From Flagellimonas algicola (GTDB lineage Bacteria; Bacteroidota; Bacteroidia; Flavobacteriales; Flavobacteriaceae): DNA of 64,000 nucleotides. The notes beneath the pieces are model-generated. The model had not been told where the DNA came from, did not search any database, and worked only from the letters and a program-made list of their open reading frames with translations. Shown one piece after another: positions 51,951 through 61,086 of this stretch. The stretch's first letter is position 1; the number at the start of each line of letters is the position of its first letter. Where the stretch lies: positions 1,422,657 through 1,486,656 of the forward strand of contig NZ_VCNI01000001.1 in NCBI RefSeq assembly GCF_005937185.1, read 5' to 3'. Made by a program: the position numbers and the translations under genes.

Positions 51951-53534
51951 TTATTCAAAGGCCGTGGTCAGAATTTCCTGCATTACAGGATAGTCTTCAT
52001 CCAAATCCCCGTATTTTGCCCGCTCTCTTAGCAGTTGTTCCTTCATCTCCGAAATAATGCTCGTATACTTCTCGTCGGCAATCGCATTTCGGACTTCCCT
52101 TGGATCTTCTTGCAAATCATAGAATTCCCACCGGGGCTCTGTACTTTCAGGCGTAGTTCCTTTTTTGCCCAGGTCCTGACCGTAGAAAAGCGCCAATTTG
52201 TACCGATCATTTCTGATTCCATAATGGGCAGGTCTTACAGGATTGTGCAACCAGTAGCGATAATACATTTGCTTTCTCCAATCTTCTTGAGGCTCGCCTT
52301 CCAGGATGGGACGAAAACTTTCGCCTTGCATGTAAGCAGGTTTTTCAATTCCAGCGTAATCGGCTAGCAATGGAGCAAAATCAATATTAAGAATAATGTC
52401 GTCTATGCGCTGCCCTCCTTTAATTTTCTTTGGATATCGAATTACAAAGGGCATCCGAAGGGATTCTTCATAAATGAGTCGCTTGTCAAAAAAGCCATGT
52501 TCACCTAGAAAATAACCTTGATCTGCGGTATACACCACTACAGTATTGTCTGCGATTCCTTCCTCTTCCAGCCAGTCCAATAGTTTGCCAATGTTATCAT
52601 CAATGGCGGCTCCGCAGCGCATAAAATCCTTTACCAATTTTTGATAGATTTTTTTCCGTTTCTGAACACTGTCAAGACCTTCCAGTGGGTATGGTAATCC
52701 AGGGTATTGGGTCCAGAATACGTCAGGGTTCTTGGTCGCTCCCTCCCATCGGTCCGCTAAACGCTCCAAAATCTGTCCTCCAAAAGTTCTTCCAGTGGTC
52801 TCCTTTCCAAAGTCAAGTAAAGATTCCGGCTCGGGAATCTCCTCATTTTCATACAAATGCGCAAATCGCTTGGGGTATTCAAAAGGCTCGTGGGTAGCCT
52901 TAAAATTGCAAAACATCAAAAATGGCTTTTCCGTATCTCTTTGTTCCAAGTGCGAAATGGTCAAATCGGTGATCACGTCTGTTGAAAAACCTTCGTGGAC
53001 GGTACCTTTGGTACTGTCGTACCCATCTACCCAATCTTCATCAGTTTTCATAATGGGATTCCAATACAACCCTTGACCAGGTAACACATTGAAATAATCG
53101 AACCCTTCAGGCTTACCCACCAGATGCCATTTTCCAATGATAGCGGTTTGATATCCATTTGCCGATAAGGTCTTGGCAATATTTGGGTGTCCCTTTGGTA
53201 AAGGTTCGCTAAGTGTATATACTTGATTTACATGACTGTACTGTCCTGTTAAAATGGCTCCTCTGCTTGGAGTACAAATGGAGTTCGTACAAAAAGCATT
53301 GTTCAAAACCGCCCCTTCCCTAGCCAGGCGTTCCAAGTTTTCGTTTTGTACATAATCCTGGAGTATTCCACCATATAATCCCCAAGCTTGTGAGGTATGG
53401 TCATCAGACAGGATAAATAAAATATTGGGTTGGGATGGTGGCTCTGGTTCTACTTTTGTTTTGCAGGATACAAGAACTACTAACCCAAAAATGAATGGGA
53501 GAATTTTGGCTTTGGCTATGGGTGTCATTTTCAA
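51951..53534 (-). CDS. Type I sulfatase, lipoprotein
   Basis: A 527-residue S1-family sulfatase. The formylglycine site is CTPSR (C87-R91), with metal residues ILSDDHTSQAWG (D44-D45) and TADQGYFLGEHGFFDKR. The lipobox FGLVVLVSC with C24 predicts an outer-membrane or periplasmic lipoprotein. It is a different subfamily from the sulfatase at 7178 (DDHTSQ versus DDLGYGD core), resembling the iduronate/choline-sulfatase-like S1_8/S1_11 type. It has no SusC/D neighbour. Confidence 0.88.
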   Translation of the reverse strand: MKMTPIAKAKILPFIFGLVVLVSCKTKVEPEPPSQPNILFILSDDHTSQAWGLYGGILQDYVQNENLERLAREGAVLNNAFCTNSICTPSRGAILTGQYSHVNQVYTLSEPLPKGHPNIAKTLSANGYQTAIIGKWHLVGKPEGFDYFNVLPGQGLYWNPIMKTDEDWVDGYDSTKGTVHEGFSTDVITDLTISHLEQRDTEKPFLMFCNFKATHEPFEYPKRFAHLYENEEIPEPESLLDFGKETTGRTFGGQILERLADRWEGATKNPDVFWTQYPGLPYPLEGLDSVQKRKKIYQKLVKDFMRCGAAIDDNIGKLLDWLEEEGIADNTVVVYTADQGYFLGEHGFFDKRLIYEESLRMPFVIRYPKKIKGGQRIDDIILNIDFAPLLADYAGIEKPAYMQGESFRPILEGEPQEDWRKQMYYRYWLHNPVRPAHYGIRNDRYKLALFYGQDLGKKGTTPESTEPRWEFYDLQEDPREVRNAIADEKYTSIISEMKEQLLRERAKYGDLDEDYPVMQEILTTAFE

Positions 53535-53596
53535 GGTTTTATTTTGACGCGCCGTAAAACTATTGAAAATTGTCGACTATTTCCCTGTGTGATTTG

Positions 53597-54370
53597 TTAG
53601 ACTTTTTTGGCCTCTTCCCAAAAAACATTCATTTCATCCAGGGTCATTTCCTTGAGCGTTTTACCTGAATCCTTGGCTTTCTGTTCCAAATACTGAAATC
53701 TTTTGATGAACTTTTTATTGGTTCGTTCCAGGGCATTTTCGGGATTGATATCCAGAAAACGAGCATAATTGACCATGGAAAATAGGACATCCCCAAATTC
53801 CATTTCCAAACGATCGGCATTGCCTTGTTTCAATTCTTCTTGCAGTTCTGATAGCTCTTCCTGTACCTTTTCAAAAACCTGTTCGGGTTGCTCCCAATCA
53901 AAGCCCACTCCAGCTACTTTTTCCTGTATTCTATTGGCTTTGACCAAGGCAGGTAAACTGTTGGGGACACCTTGAAGTACGCTTTTCTTTCCTTCCTTCA
54001 GTTTAATGTTTTCCCAATTTTGTTTTACTTCTTCCTCATCCTGCACCTTTACATCTCCATAGATATGCGGATGCCTGTTGATCAACTTTTCAGCAATACC
54101 ATTCGCCACATCGCCAATGTCAAAGTCCTGGGTTTCCGAACCAATTTTCGCATAGAATATGATATGAAGTAAAAGGTCGCCCAGCTCCTTTTTAACCTCT
54201 TCCAGATCATTGTCCAAAATAGCATCTCCCAATTCGTAGGTTTCCTCAATGGTCAAATGTCTAAGGGTCTGCATGGTCTGTTTTTTGTCCCAGGGGCATC
54301 CAGCCCTTAATTCATCCATGATGGTAAGCAGCCGGTCAATGGCCTTTAGCTGCCCAGATCTTTCATTCAT
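53597..54370 (-). CDS. mazG: Nucleoside triphosphate pyrophosphohydrolase MazG
   Basis: A 257-residue tandem MazG domain protein that hydrolyses noncanonical NTPs. The first domain has RAGCPWDKKQTMQTLRHLTIEETYE and KKELGDLLLHIIFYAKIG; the second repeats ELSELQEELK...EFGDVLFSMVNYAR with the EExxE...ExxD metal sites intact. The length is normal for E. coli-type MazG (263). It is monocistronic between the sulfatase and the divergent SGNH gene. Confidence 0.94.
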   Translation of the reverse strand: MNERSGQLKAIDRLLTIMDELRAGCPWDKKQTMQTLRHLTIEETYELGDAILDNDLEEVKKELGDLLLHIIFYAKIGSETQDFDIGDVANGIAEKLINRHPHIYGDVKVQDEEEVKQNWENIKLKEGKKSVLQGVPNSLPALVKANRIQEKVAGVGFDWEQPEQVFEKVQEELSELQEELKQGNADRLEMEFGDVLFSMVNYARFLDINPENALERTNKKFIKRFQYLEQKAKDSGKTLKEMTLDEMNVFWEEAKKV

Positions 54371-54428
54371 CTATAAAATTTTATCTAAAAGTACAAAGAC
54401 CATACATTTAGGGAGACTGGTTTTTAGC

Positions 54429-54436
54429 TAATTTTG
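54429..54436 (+). promoter_or_regulatory. Candidate -7 element for the SGNH-GH20 operon
   Basis: TAATTTTG matches TAnnTTTG; TTT lies 19 bp upstream as a loose -33 box. The leader would be about 33 nt. Confidence 0.5.
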
Positions 54437-54473
54437 GACAACATCAAATTATTTATCAACAAGTCTTACAGTC

Positions 54474-55145
54474 ATGAAGTTTAGAATGAAGTCGCTCTTT
54501 ATCGTTACCCTATTTTTGTTTGCCTCTAGTTTTGTTATGGGTCAGGCGTCGCTACCCTTTTCAGGAGAGGTAAAGGAAGTTCAAGAAAATACCCGGAAAA
54601 TTTGGGACAGCTCCAAAAACACCATCGTATTTACCGGTAGTTCCAGTATTCGAATGTGGGAGGACCTGCAAGAACGATTCCCTAAGGCCCACATTTTGAA
54701 TACGGGCTTTGGTGGTTCGCAATCTTCGGATTTGGAGCATTTTCTGGACGAGCTGATCTTGGATTACAGTCCTTCGCAAGTATTTATCTACGAGGGTGAC
54801 AACGATATCAGCGCCAAAAAAAGCCCTCGAGCCATTATTGGAACCCTGGAAGATATCCTGGGTGTGCTTCAAACCAGAAGGCCGGAGATGGATATTGTAT
54901 TGATTTCGGCCAAGCCCAGCATTTCCAGATGGCATTTAAAGCGGAAGTATATGCGCTTTAACAAAAGACTTCGAAAACTGGCAGCCCAAACCCAAGGGGT
55001 CCGATTTGCGGATGTTTGGAATGTGATGCTAAACAAAAGAAAACTTAAAAGAGATCTTTTTATTGAGGACGGATTGCATATGAATGCCAAAGGTTATGAC
55101 CTGTGGCACGAGGTCCTTAAAAATTACGTAAACCATACTTTATAG
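54474..55145 (+). CDS. Secreted SGNH/GDSL-family hydrolase
   Basis: A 223-residue exported esterase with signal peptide (about 1-23, ending VMGQ). The four SGNH blocks are visible: Ser in FTGSSSIRMW (near 55-57), Gly in GFGGSQSSDL, Asn in YEGDNDIS and the Asp-His pair in DGLHMNAKGYD. It is likely an acetyl- or acyl-esterase acting on glycans or lipids in the periplasm. The next gene, a GH20 hexosaminidase, follows 2 bp later. Confidence 0.88.
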   Translation: MKFRMKSLFIVTLFLFASSFVMGQASLPFSGEVKEVQENTRKIWDSSKNTIVFTGSSSIRMWEDLQERFPKAHILNTGFGGSQSSDLEHFLDELILDYSPSQVFIYEGDNDISAKKSPRAIIGTLEDILGVLQTRRPEMDIVLISAKPSISRWHLKRKYMRFNKRLRKLAAQTQGVRFADVWNVMLNKRKLKRDLFIEDGLHMNAKGYDLWHEVLKNYVNHTL

Positions 55146-55147
55146 TT

Positions 55148-56728
55148 ATGAAATTAAGAGTGATATGGATTTTTGTAGCCGTTGTTTGTTTGGCGGCTTG
55201 TCAACCCAAAAAGAAGGAAATCAATTTTCCAAAAACGGATTTAGCGGAAGTTGCCTTGATTCCAAAGCCGGTCAAAACCATTGCCACCCATAGCGCATTT
55301 GCCCTTGATGCCGGGACTGTAATTTTCACCACCCAAACTGACTCCAACTTTGAAGCAGTGGGCAAGTTTCTGTCCCAAAAAATAAAGCTTAAAACCGGGT
55401 TGAATCTTGGTGTAAACCAAACCAACGAAGAACTGCCCATGGAGCGGGTGGTGTACATCAACCAATCGGATAGCGAGGACTTGAAAACTCCGGAATCTTA
55501 TCAACTCTACATTAAAAAAGATTCCATTCTGTTAAATGCAAAGACTGCGGCTGGGGCTTTTCGTGGGATTCAGACACTTCGCCAACTCATTCCTGAACAG
55601 ACGAACGATACTTTAGTAGATCATTCACTTTGGTTGATTCCCACCGGAAAAGTTCTGGACGAACCCAGATATGCCTATAGAGCTTCCATGTTAGATGTAG
55701 CACGGCACTTCTTCACTGTTGATGAAGTCAAAAAATACTTGGATATTCTTGCTTACTACAAGTACAACGCACTTCACTTACATCTTTCGGATGATCAAGG
55801 CTGGCGAATTGAAATCAAATCCTGGCCCAAACTTACCGAAGTGGGTGGCGCCAGTGAAGTTGGAGGTGGCGAAGGAGGCTTTTATACCCAAGAGGAGTAC
55901 AAGGACATCGTGGCTTATGCTGCGGAAAGACATATTACCATCATCCCTGAAATAGATATGCCAGGACACACCAATGCAGCTTCCTTGAGTTACCCCATTC
56001 TTCATGCGGGTGGCAAGGCAGACAAACCCAGAGTGAGAACAGATATGTTGGTGGGCTATAGCTCCTTTCATACACGAAAAGATACCGTCTATGCATTTTT
56101 GGATGACGTAATCCGTGAAATTGCTGCCATTACCCCTGGGCCTTATTTTCATATTGGTGGGGATGAAAGTCATGTGACCAAAAAGAAGGATTATATCCAC
56201 TTTGTGGAGAAGGTGGAAAAAATTGTGCTGAAGCATGGCAAAACTCCTGTGGGCTGGAACGAAATTGCCCAGGCGGATATCAGTTCCTCAAGTGTCCTGC
56301 AATTGTGGAACGAACCGCACAATGCCGTCAAAGCTGCCAAGAACGGCTCCAAAATCATCGTTTCATCCGCCGAGAAAATGTACTTGGACATGAAATACGA
56401 TTCCATTTCCGAATATGGGCTAACATGGGCTGGGATGATTCCCGTTGATGTTGCCTACAATTGGGACCCCAACACCTTTTTGGAGGAACTGCCACAAGAA
56501 AGCATTTTGGGTATTGAAGCGCCGCTGTGGTCCGAGACCATTAGCAACAGTACCGAATTGGAGTATTTGGCTTTCCCTAGGGCCATTGGTTTTGCCGAAA
56601 TGGGTTGGTCTCCTGCAACACACAGAAATTGGGACGAATACAAGCTAAGGCTTGCCCAACAGGTACCTTATTTATCTCGAATGGAGGTGAATTTTTACCC
56701 AACCCAACTGGTGGACTGGCCGGAATAA
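55148..56728 (+). CDS. Beta-N-acetylhexosaminidase, GH20, lipoprotein
   Basis: A 526-residue family 20 glycosidase that removes terminal beta-GlcNAc/GalNAc by substrate-assisted catalysis. The catalytic pair is D339-E340 in HIGGDESH; the N-terminal GH20b-type domain (about 35-165) is followed by the TIM barrel beginning YRASMLDVARHFF, with HLHLSDDQGWRIE and PEIDMPGHTNA. Lipobox LAAC (C18) predicts an envelope lipoprotein. With the SGNH esterase it probably degrades acetylated or N-acetylated glycans such as chitin oligomers or glycoprotein glycans. Confidence 0.93.
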   Translation: MKLRVIWIFVAVVCLAACQPKKKEINFPKTDLAEVALIPKPVKTIATHSAFALDAGTVIFTTQTDSNFEAVGKFLSQKIKLKTGLNLGVNQTNEELPMERVVYINQSDSEDLKTPESYQLYIKKDSILLNAKTAAGAFRGIQTLRQLIPEQTNDTLVDHSLWLIPTGKVLDEPRYAYRASMLDVARHFFTVDEVKKYLDILAYYKYNALHLHLSDDQGWRIEIKSWPKLTEVGGASEVGGGEGGFYTQEEYKDIVAYAAERHITIIPEIDMPGHTNAASLSYPILHAGGKADKPRVRTDMLVGYSSFHTRKDTVYAFLDDVIREIAAITPGPYFHIGGDESHVTKKKDYIHFVEKVEKIVLKHGKTPVGWNEIAQADISSSSVLQLWNEPHNAVKAAKNGSKIIVSSAEKMYLDMKYDSISEYGLTWAGMIPVDVAYNWDPNTFLEELPQESILGIEAPLWSETISNSTELEYLAFPRAIGFAEMGWSPATHRNWDEYKLRLAQQVPYLSRMEVNFYPTQLVDWPE

Positions 56729-56731
56729 GAT

Positions 56732-57166
56732 TTATTCCTCTTCGGATGATGCGGCCGTAACCTCTTCTTCCTTTGCTTCGGTGAAATCCGTGATTTTATT
56801 ATCCAAAAGCAGGTTGTACCACTGGATTATTTTCTTAATGTCGCTGGCATACACTCTATCCTCGTCATAATTGGGCAATATCTCAAAGAAATACTCCTCC
56901 AAAGCAATTTTCTCTGCTTTATGGCTCACACTTGTCTTTTGGCCATTTTCCTTCTCTTTGATTTTGGAAAAAACGTCCCTTAAAGGCACTTCTTCTTCCA
57001 GCGTATAAATAGCAATCTCAGACAATACACTCACGTTGTTACGCATACCAACAGTTACCCGTTTTCCATCCAAAAGGGATTCGCCTACAAATCCGGTGCG
57101 GGTTTGGGTCAATAGTTTGTAAAGACCAGGTTTTCCAGCGATTGATAAAATTTTGTCCAGTGCCAT
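56732..57166 (-). CDS. DUF5606 protein
   Basis: A 144-residue cytosolic protein of the Bacteroidota-specific DUF5606 family: it starts MALDKILSIAGKPGLYKLLTQT and has a first strand-rich domain (RTGFVGESLLDGKRVTVGM) followed by a helical C-terminal half and an acidic tail (TEAKEEEVTAASSEEE). Function unknown. It lies just upstream-to-downstream of def and ruvX in the same direction, a conserved linkage in flavobacteria. Confidence 0.85.
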   Translation of the reverse strand: MALDKILSIAGKPGLYKLLTQTRTGFVGESLLDGKRVTVGMRNNVSVLSEIAIYTLEEEVPLRDVFSKIKEKENGQKTSVSHKAEKIALEEYFFEILPNYDEDRVYASDIKKIIQWYNLLLDNKITDFTEAKEEEVTAASSEEE

Positions 57167-57218
57167 ATTTTAGTTTTATGCGCGCAAAATTATGCTTTTA
57201 TAGCAAACAGCCTTTTTT

Positions 57219-57809
57219 TTAACGTCCTTTTTTGATATTTGGAAATCTCATTTTGTAGTCCACGCTGATTTTTCCCTTGGAAATTTTGTCCAATCTACTT
57301 TTTAAGAGCCTTTTCTTTAAAGAAGAAAGTTTATCCGTGAAAAGCACGCCTTGTATGTGATCATACTCGTGCTGAATCACCCGTGCCAATAGCCCATCAT
57401 AAGTTTCTATGTGCGCGTTGAAATTCTCATCAACATAACTGATGGTAAGCTGTGGTTTACGCTTTACATCCTCTCTAATATCAGGTATACTCAGGCAGCC
57501 CTCATTAAAATCCCATTCATCGCCTATTTCCTCTTCAATTTTGGCATTGATAAAGACTTTTTTAAAGCCTTTCAACGCTTCCTGTTCTTCTGGACCCAGT
57601 TCCTCATCATCCGAAAAGGGAGTAGTATCCACCATAAACATCCGAATAGGAAGGCCTACTTGAGGGGCTGCCAGTCCAACTCCATGGGCGTTATACATGG
57701 TCTCCCACATATTGGCAATCAGTTCCGATAATTTGGGATACTCGTCGTTGATTTCCTTGGCTACTTTACGCAAAACGGGATCCCCGTAGGCTACAATGGG
57801 TAAAATCAT
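57219..57809 (-). CDS. def: Peptide deformylase
   Basis: A 196-residue metalloenzyme that removes N-terminal formyl groups from nascent proteins. All three signatures are intact: GVGLAAPQVG (43-52), EGCLSI (near 105, metal Cys) and QHEYDHIQG (near 147, two metal His and catalytic Glu). An insert near 65-90 with an acidic stretch (SDDEELGPEEQE) is usual in Bacteroidota. It is 3 bp downstream of ruvX. Confidence 0.97.
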   Translation of the reverse strand: MILPIVAYGDPVLRKVAKEINDEYPKLSELIANMWETMYNAHGVGLAAPQVGLPIRMFMVDTTPFSDDEELGPEEQEALKGFKKVFINAKIEEEIGDEWDFNEGCLSIPDIREDVKRKPQLTISYVDENFNAHIETYDGLLARVIQHEYDHIQGVLFTDKLSSLKKRLLKSRLDKISKGKISVDYKMRFPNIKKGR

Positions 57810-57812
57810 AAA

Positions 57813-58223
57813 CTAAAATCTGTTTAAGTAGGCCTGCAAAATAAGGGTTGCACTTATCTCATCGACCAGGGCTTTATCTTGACGTTTTTTCTTTTTCATT
57901 CCACTTTGCACCATGGACTGAACGGCCATTTTTGAGGTGAAACGTTCATCCTGGCGTTCAATAGGAATTTTCGGAAATGCAGCTGTCAACTTTTTCAAGA
58001 AAGGTTGAATCAATGCCTCGGATTCCGATGGTGTATTGTCCATTTGTTTGGGCAACCCCACCACGAATCTTTCCACTTTCTCATTTTTTAAGTAATCCCC
58101 AATAAAACTTAGTAATTCTTTGGTTTCGACCGTGGTAAGTCCAGATGCAATGAGTTGAAGCTCGTCCGTCACCGCAATGCCTGTCCTCACCTTCCCATAA
58201 TCCAAAGCCAAAATTCTCGCCAA
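57813..58223 (-). CDS. ruvX: Holliday junction resolvase-like RuvX (YqgF)
   Basis: A 136-residue RNase H-fold nuclease. The signature LALDYGKVRTGIAVTD at the N-terminus, VGLPKQMDNTPS in the middle and DERFTSKMA plus the C-terminal DEISATLIL acidic residue give the active site. The family is essential in many bacteria, in 16S rRNA 5' processing or junction cleavage. First gene of ruvX-def-(DUF5606). Confidence 0.93.
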   Translation of the reverse strand: MARILALDYGKVRTGIAVTDELQLIASGLTTVETKELLSFIGDYLKNEKVERFVVGLPKQMDNTPSESEALIQPFLKKLTAAFPKIPIERQDERFTSKMAVQSMVQSGMKKKKRQDKALVDEISATLILQAYLNRF

Positions 58224-58298
58224 GTCTAAATTTTTGGCAAAAATAACCCTAAAAATGTTATGCCATTAAAATAAGGTAGAATATTCTATTGAGCCGAC

Positions 58299-58306
58299 TA
58301 TCTTTG
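58299..58306 (+). promoter_or_regulatory. Candidate -7 element for dapD
   Basis: TATCTTTG matches TAnnTTTG exactly, 16 bp before the dapD ATG. No clear -33 box. Confidence 0.5.
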
Positions 58307-58322
58307 TCAAAATTTAAAAAAT

Positions 58323-59138
58323 ATGACACAGCTTAGGGCTCGTATTGAAGACGCTTGGGAGAACAGGGAACTGTTAAAAGAAGAAGAAACCCAAAACGCG
58401 ATTAGGGAGGTAATCAACCTGATTGATTTGGGTCAATTGCGTTGCGCTGAACCCACTGCCGATGGTTGGCAAATCAATGAATGGGTCAAGAAAGCTGTGG
58501 TATTGTATTTTCCTATCCAGAAGATGGAAGTTCTGGAGGCAGGCATCTTTGAATATCATGATAAAATCCCATTAAAGCGAGGCTATCAGGAAAAAGGCGT
58601 TAGGGTTGTACCTCACGCTGTGGCCAGGCACGGTGCCTACATTTCTTCAGGTACCATTTTAATGCCCAGCTATGTGAACATTGGTGCATATGTGGATGAA
58701 GGAACCATGGTAGACACTTGGGCCACGGTGGGTAGCTGCGCACAAATTGGCAAAAATGTCCATTTGAGTGGTGGTGTTGGTATTGGCGGTGTATTGGAAC
58801 CCTTACAAGCCTCCCCCGTAATCATTGAGGATAATGCCTTTATCGGCTCGCGCTGCATTGTTGTGGAAGGTGTTAGGGTTGAAAAAGAAGCCGTTTTAGG
58901 TGCCAATGTGGTGTTGACCGCTTCCACAAAAATTATCGATGTAACAGGTGATGAACCCATCGAATTAAAAGGTAGGGTTCCTGCACGTTCTGTGGTTATT
59001 CCAGGCAGTTATACCAAAAAATTTGCTGCTGGCGAGTACCAAGTCCCTTGTGCCTTGATTATTGGAAAAAGAAAGGAAAGTACGGACAAAAAGACGTCTC
59101 TGAACAATGCACTTAGAGAACATGATGTTGCCGTTTAA
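58323..59138 (+). CDS. dapD: Tetrahydrodipicolinate N-succinyltransferase
   Basis: A 271-residue enzyme of the succinylase branch of lysine/diaminopimelate synthesis, providing meso-DAP for peptidoglycan. Left-handed beta-helix hexapeptide repeats occupy about 100-215 (ISSGTILMPSYVNIGAYVDEG, VHLSGGVGIGGVLEPLQA), with the conserved GSRCIVVEGVRV and a C-terminal IPGSYTKKF. The length matches the family (~274). It is an isolated transcription unit on the plus strand. Confidence 0.96.
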   Translation: MTQLRARIEDAWENRELLKEEETQNAIREVINLIDLGQLRCAEPTADGWQINEWVKKAVVLYFPIQKMEVLEAGIFEYHDKIPLKRGYQEKGVRVVPHAVARHGAYISSGTILMPSYVNIGAYVDEGTMVDTWATVGSCAQIGKNVHLSGGVGIGGVLEPLQASPVIIEDNAFIGSRCIVVEGVRVEKEAVLGANVVLTASTKIIDVTGDEPIELKGRVPARSVVIPGSYTKKFAAGEYQVPCALIIGKRKESTDKKTSLNNALREHDVAV

Positions 59139-59414
59139 GCACTGCGAAATTATTCCAACTACACAGCTTTACAGCCCTATAAATACTCACCACCATTGAT
59201 AAATGAAGGGGTAACGGTGTTTTTTGATGGTGCCAAGCAACCTATTTTATTTTTCACATCTATTCCATACAAAACCACCTACATTGTTAAAATTTTAAGG
59301 AGTAAATGAAAGATTTCGCAAATCGAAATGGTGTAAGAAAATTACGCTTTAAAACAATTTTCTCCTGATTATTTTGTTATAGTTTTGTAATCACCAAACC
59401 GCGTACCAATAAAT
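59139..59414. other. 276-bp spacer between dapD and the glycan cluster
   Basis: No gene is supported. It contains a -7 promoter box (59380-59387) for the following glycosyltransferase; no terminator for dapD is obvious. Confidence 0.6.
59380..59387 (+). promoter_or_regulatory. Candidate -7 element for the WaaE-like glycosyltransferase gene
   Basis: TAGTTTTG matches TAnnTTTG; a TTT lies 18 bp upstream. The leader would be about 24 nt. Confidence 0.45.
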
Positions 59415-60218
59415 ATGGCTGGATTTAGCACCCCAAAACAAAAGCTATCCGCACTCGTCATTACCTACAATGAAATAGGATATATTGAGCGATGCATTGA
59501 GTCAGTAACCTTCGCTGATGAGATCCTTGTGGTTGATTCTTACAGTACAGATGGCACTTATGAATATCTTCAAAGCCACCCTAAGGTTAAAGTAATCCAA
59601 CATCCTTTTCAGAATTTTACGGCACAAAAATCCCATGCACTGAAGCAAGCTTCCAATGACTGGGTATTATTTTTGGATGCTGATGAAGTTGTGGGGTCCA
59701 AACTACAGGAGGAAATCATTACCACGATAAATGACCCAAAGGCCTGTGAGGCCTATTGGTTCTACCGGATTTTTATGTTTCAAGATACTCGACTGAATTT
59801 CAGTGGGTGGCAAACCGATAAAAACCACCGCCTTTTTAGAAAAAGTAAGGCCAAATACACGGACAAAAAATTAGTGCATGAGACCTTGGAAGTGGATGGC
59901 AATTCTTGCATCCTAAAGGAACGTTTGACTCATTACTGCTACAAAAATTACGAAGATTATAAGGGTAAAATGCTCCGTTACGGTCAGCTTAAGGCCAAGG
60001 AAGCTTTCTATAAAGAAAAACAATTCAATTATTTTTCATTGGTTTTTAGACCCCTTTGGAAATTCTTCAACCATTATGTGATTCGATTAGGCTTTTTGGA
60101 TGGCAAAAAAGGAATCATCATTAGCTACCTGAATGCTCTTGGCGTTCTTGAAAGATATCGGGAATTGAAACGGTTGGAAAAGAAAAACCAGCTTACCTAC
60201 TATTTGGTGATGCCATAG
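59415..60218 (+). CDS. Family 2 glycosyltransferase, WaaE/KdtX-like
   Basis: A 267-residue soluble/peripheral GT2: VITYNEIGYIERCIESV, DEILVVDSYSTDGT and LFLDADEVV give the GT-A nucleotide-binding core; ETLEVDG and the C-terminal amphipathic region match LPS core beta-1,4-glucosyltransferases of the WaaE/KdtX group. It probably adds a sugar to the LPS inner core. It ends 19 bp inside the convergent GT gene, an overlap of both C-terminal codons. Confidence 0.85.
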   Translation: MAGFSTPKQKLSALVITYNEIGYIERCIESVTFADEILVVDSYSTDGTYEYLQSHPKVKVIQHPFQNFTAQKSHALKQASNDWVLFLDADEVVGSKLQEEIITTINDPKACEAYWFYRIFMFQDTRLNFSGWQTDKNHRLFRKSKAKYTDKKLVHETLEVDGNSCILKERLTHYCYKNYEDYKGKMLRYGQLKAKEAFYKEKQFNYFSLVFRPLWKFFNHYVIRLGFLDGKKGIIISYLNALGVLERYRELKRLEKKNQLTYYLVMP

Positions 60219-61012
60219 TGCGTCCAAACACTTTTTTGTTGTTTTACCCCTTTTCTAATGGCCTTGTTTTTGGCCAAAGCTTCTGGATTGACATAGCCCC
60301 TATCGTGATCCAAATGAATACACACTGCGCTATATCTCAATTGCTTGGTTTTTATCCCAAAATTCACCATCCGCTCCCCCATTTCACGGTCTTCCCCACC
60401 ATATTGCATACGTTCGTCAAACCCGTTGACATTTAGAATATCTTGTTTCCAAGCAGAAGAGTTGTGACCATTCCAACTTGGGTTGGTGGGCGTAAATGCA
60501 TTTAAGAGTTTGGAAACAAATCCATTGGCCGTCAACTTGTTGTTTTTAAAAGTCTTTGGTATTCCTTTTTCCATGAGCCAATTGATGTTGAAGCAGTTTT
60601 GCTTCGAAATATCTTCTTTGGTGATGGCCAAGGAAATATTCATGGGCAACATATAGTAGCCCCCAGAAATGAAAGTAGAAGGCGCTTTATTGATGTAATG
60701 TACTTGCACAAAATCCTCTCTGGGAATACAATCCCCGTCGGTCATAATGATATAATCCGTTTCCGTGGCCACAATGGCCTTGTTCAAAATCTTGCATTTT
60801 TGAAAGCCATCGTCCTCCTGCCAAACATGCTTTATAGGATAACTAAGTTCATGCCTTAAGGACTCAATCCTTTTTTTGGTTTCTTCGGTAGAGCCATCAT
60901 CAGCAATGACAACCTCAAAATCCTTATAGGTTTGGCAATGGAATCCCCAAAGAACTTTCTCCAACCAGTCCGGTTTGTTATAGGTACTTATGATTACACT
61001 GACTGCAGGCAT
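60200..61012 (-). CDS. Family 2 glycosyltransferase with GT7-like C-terminal domain
   Basis: A 270-residue GT: N-terminal GT2 fold (VIISTYNKPDWLEKVL, VIADDGSTEET, IMTDGDCIPRED) and a C-terminal stretch (WNGHNSSAWKQDILNVNGFDER, YGGEDREMGERM) typical of the galactosyltransferase-like (GT7 C-terminal) domain found in bacterial GT2s. It may add galactose or a related sugar to a surface polysaccharide. It is divergent from the sialic-acid-type operon, 75 bp from the next start. Confidence 0.83.
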   Translation of the reverse strand: MPAVSVIISTYNKPDWLEKVLWGFHCQTYKDFEVVIADDGSTEETKKRIESLRHELSYPIKHVWQEDDGFQKCKILNKAIVATETDYIIMTDGDCIPREDFVQVHYINKAPSTFISGGYYMLPMNISLAITKEDISKQNCFNINWLMEKGIPKTFKNNKLTANGFVSKLLNAFTPTNPSWNGHNSSAWKQDILNVNGFDERMQYGGEDREMGERMVNFGIKTKQLRYSAVCIHLDHDRGYVNPEALAKNKAIRKGVKQQKSVWTHYGITK

Positions 61013-61029
61013 TAATTAGAGTTTTTCAG

Positions 61030-61037
61030 TACTTTTG
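61030..61037 (+). promoter_or_regulatory. Candidate -7 element for the sialic-acid-type operon
   Basis: TACTTTTG matches TAnnTTTG exactly, 50 bp before the preferred start at 61087. It favours that start over the upstream ATG at 61051, which would leave only a ~10-nt leader. Confidence 0.5.
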
Positions 61038-61086
61038 CAAATGTAGTTTTTTGAGGTACATCTCCAATATAATTCCCACAATTTAT

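Noticed and set aside
59306..59368. 20-codon frame with an AGGAG-like stretch upstream between dapD and the glycosyltransferase gene
   Set aside because: Too short, no recognisable pattern, and Bacteroidota do not rely on Shine-Dalgarno sequences; the frame runs into the promoter region.
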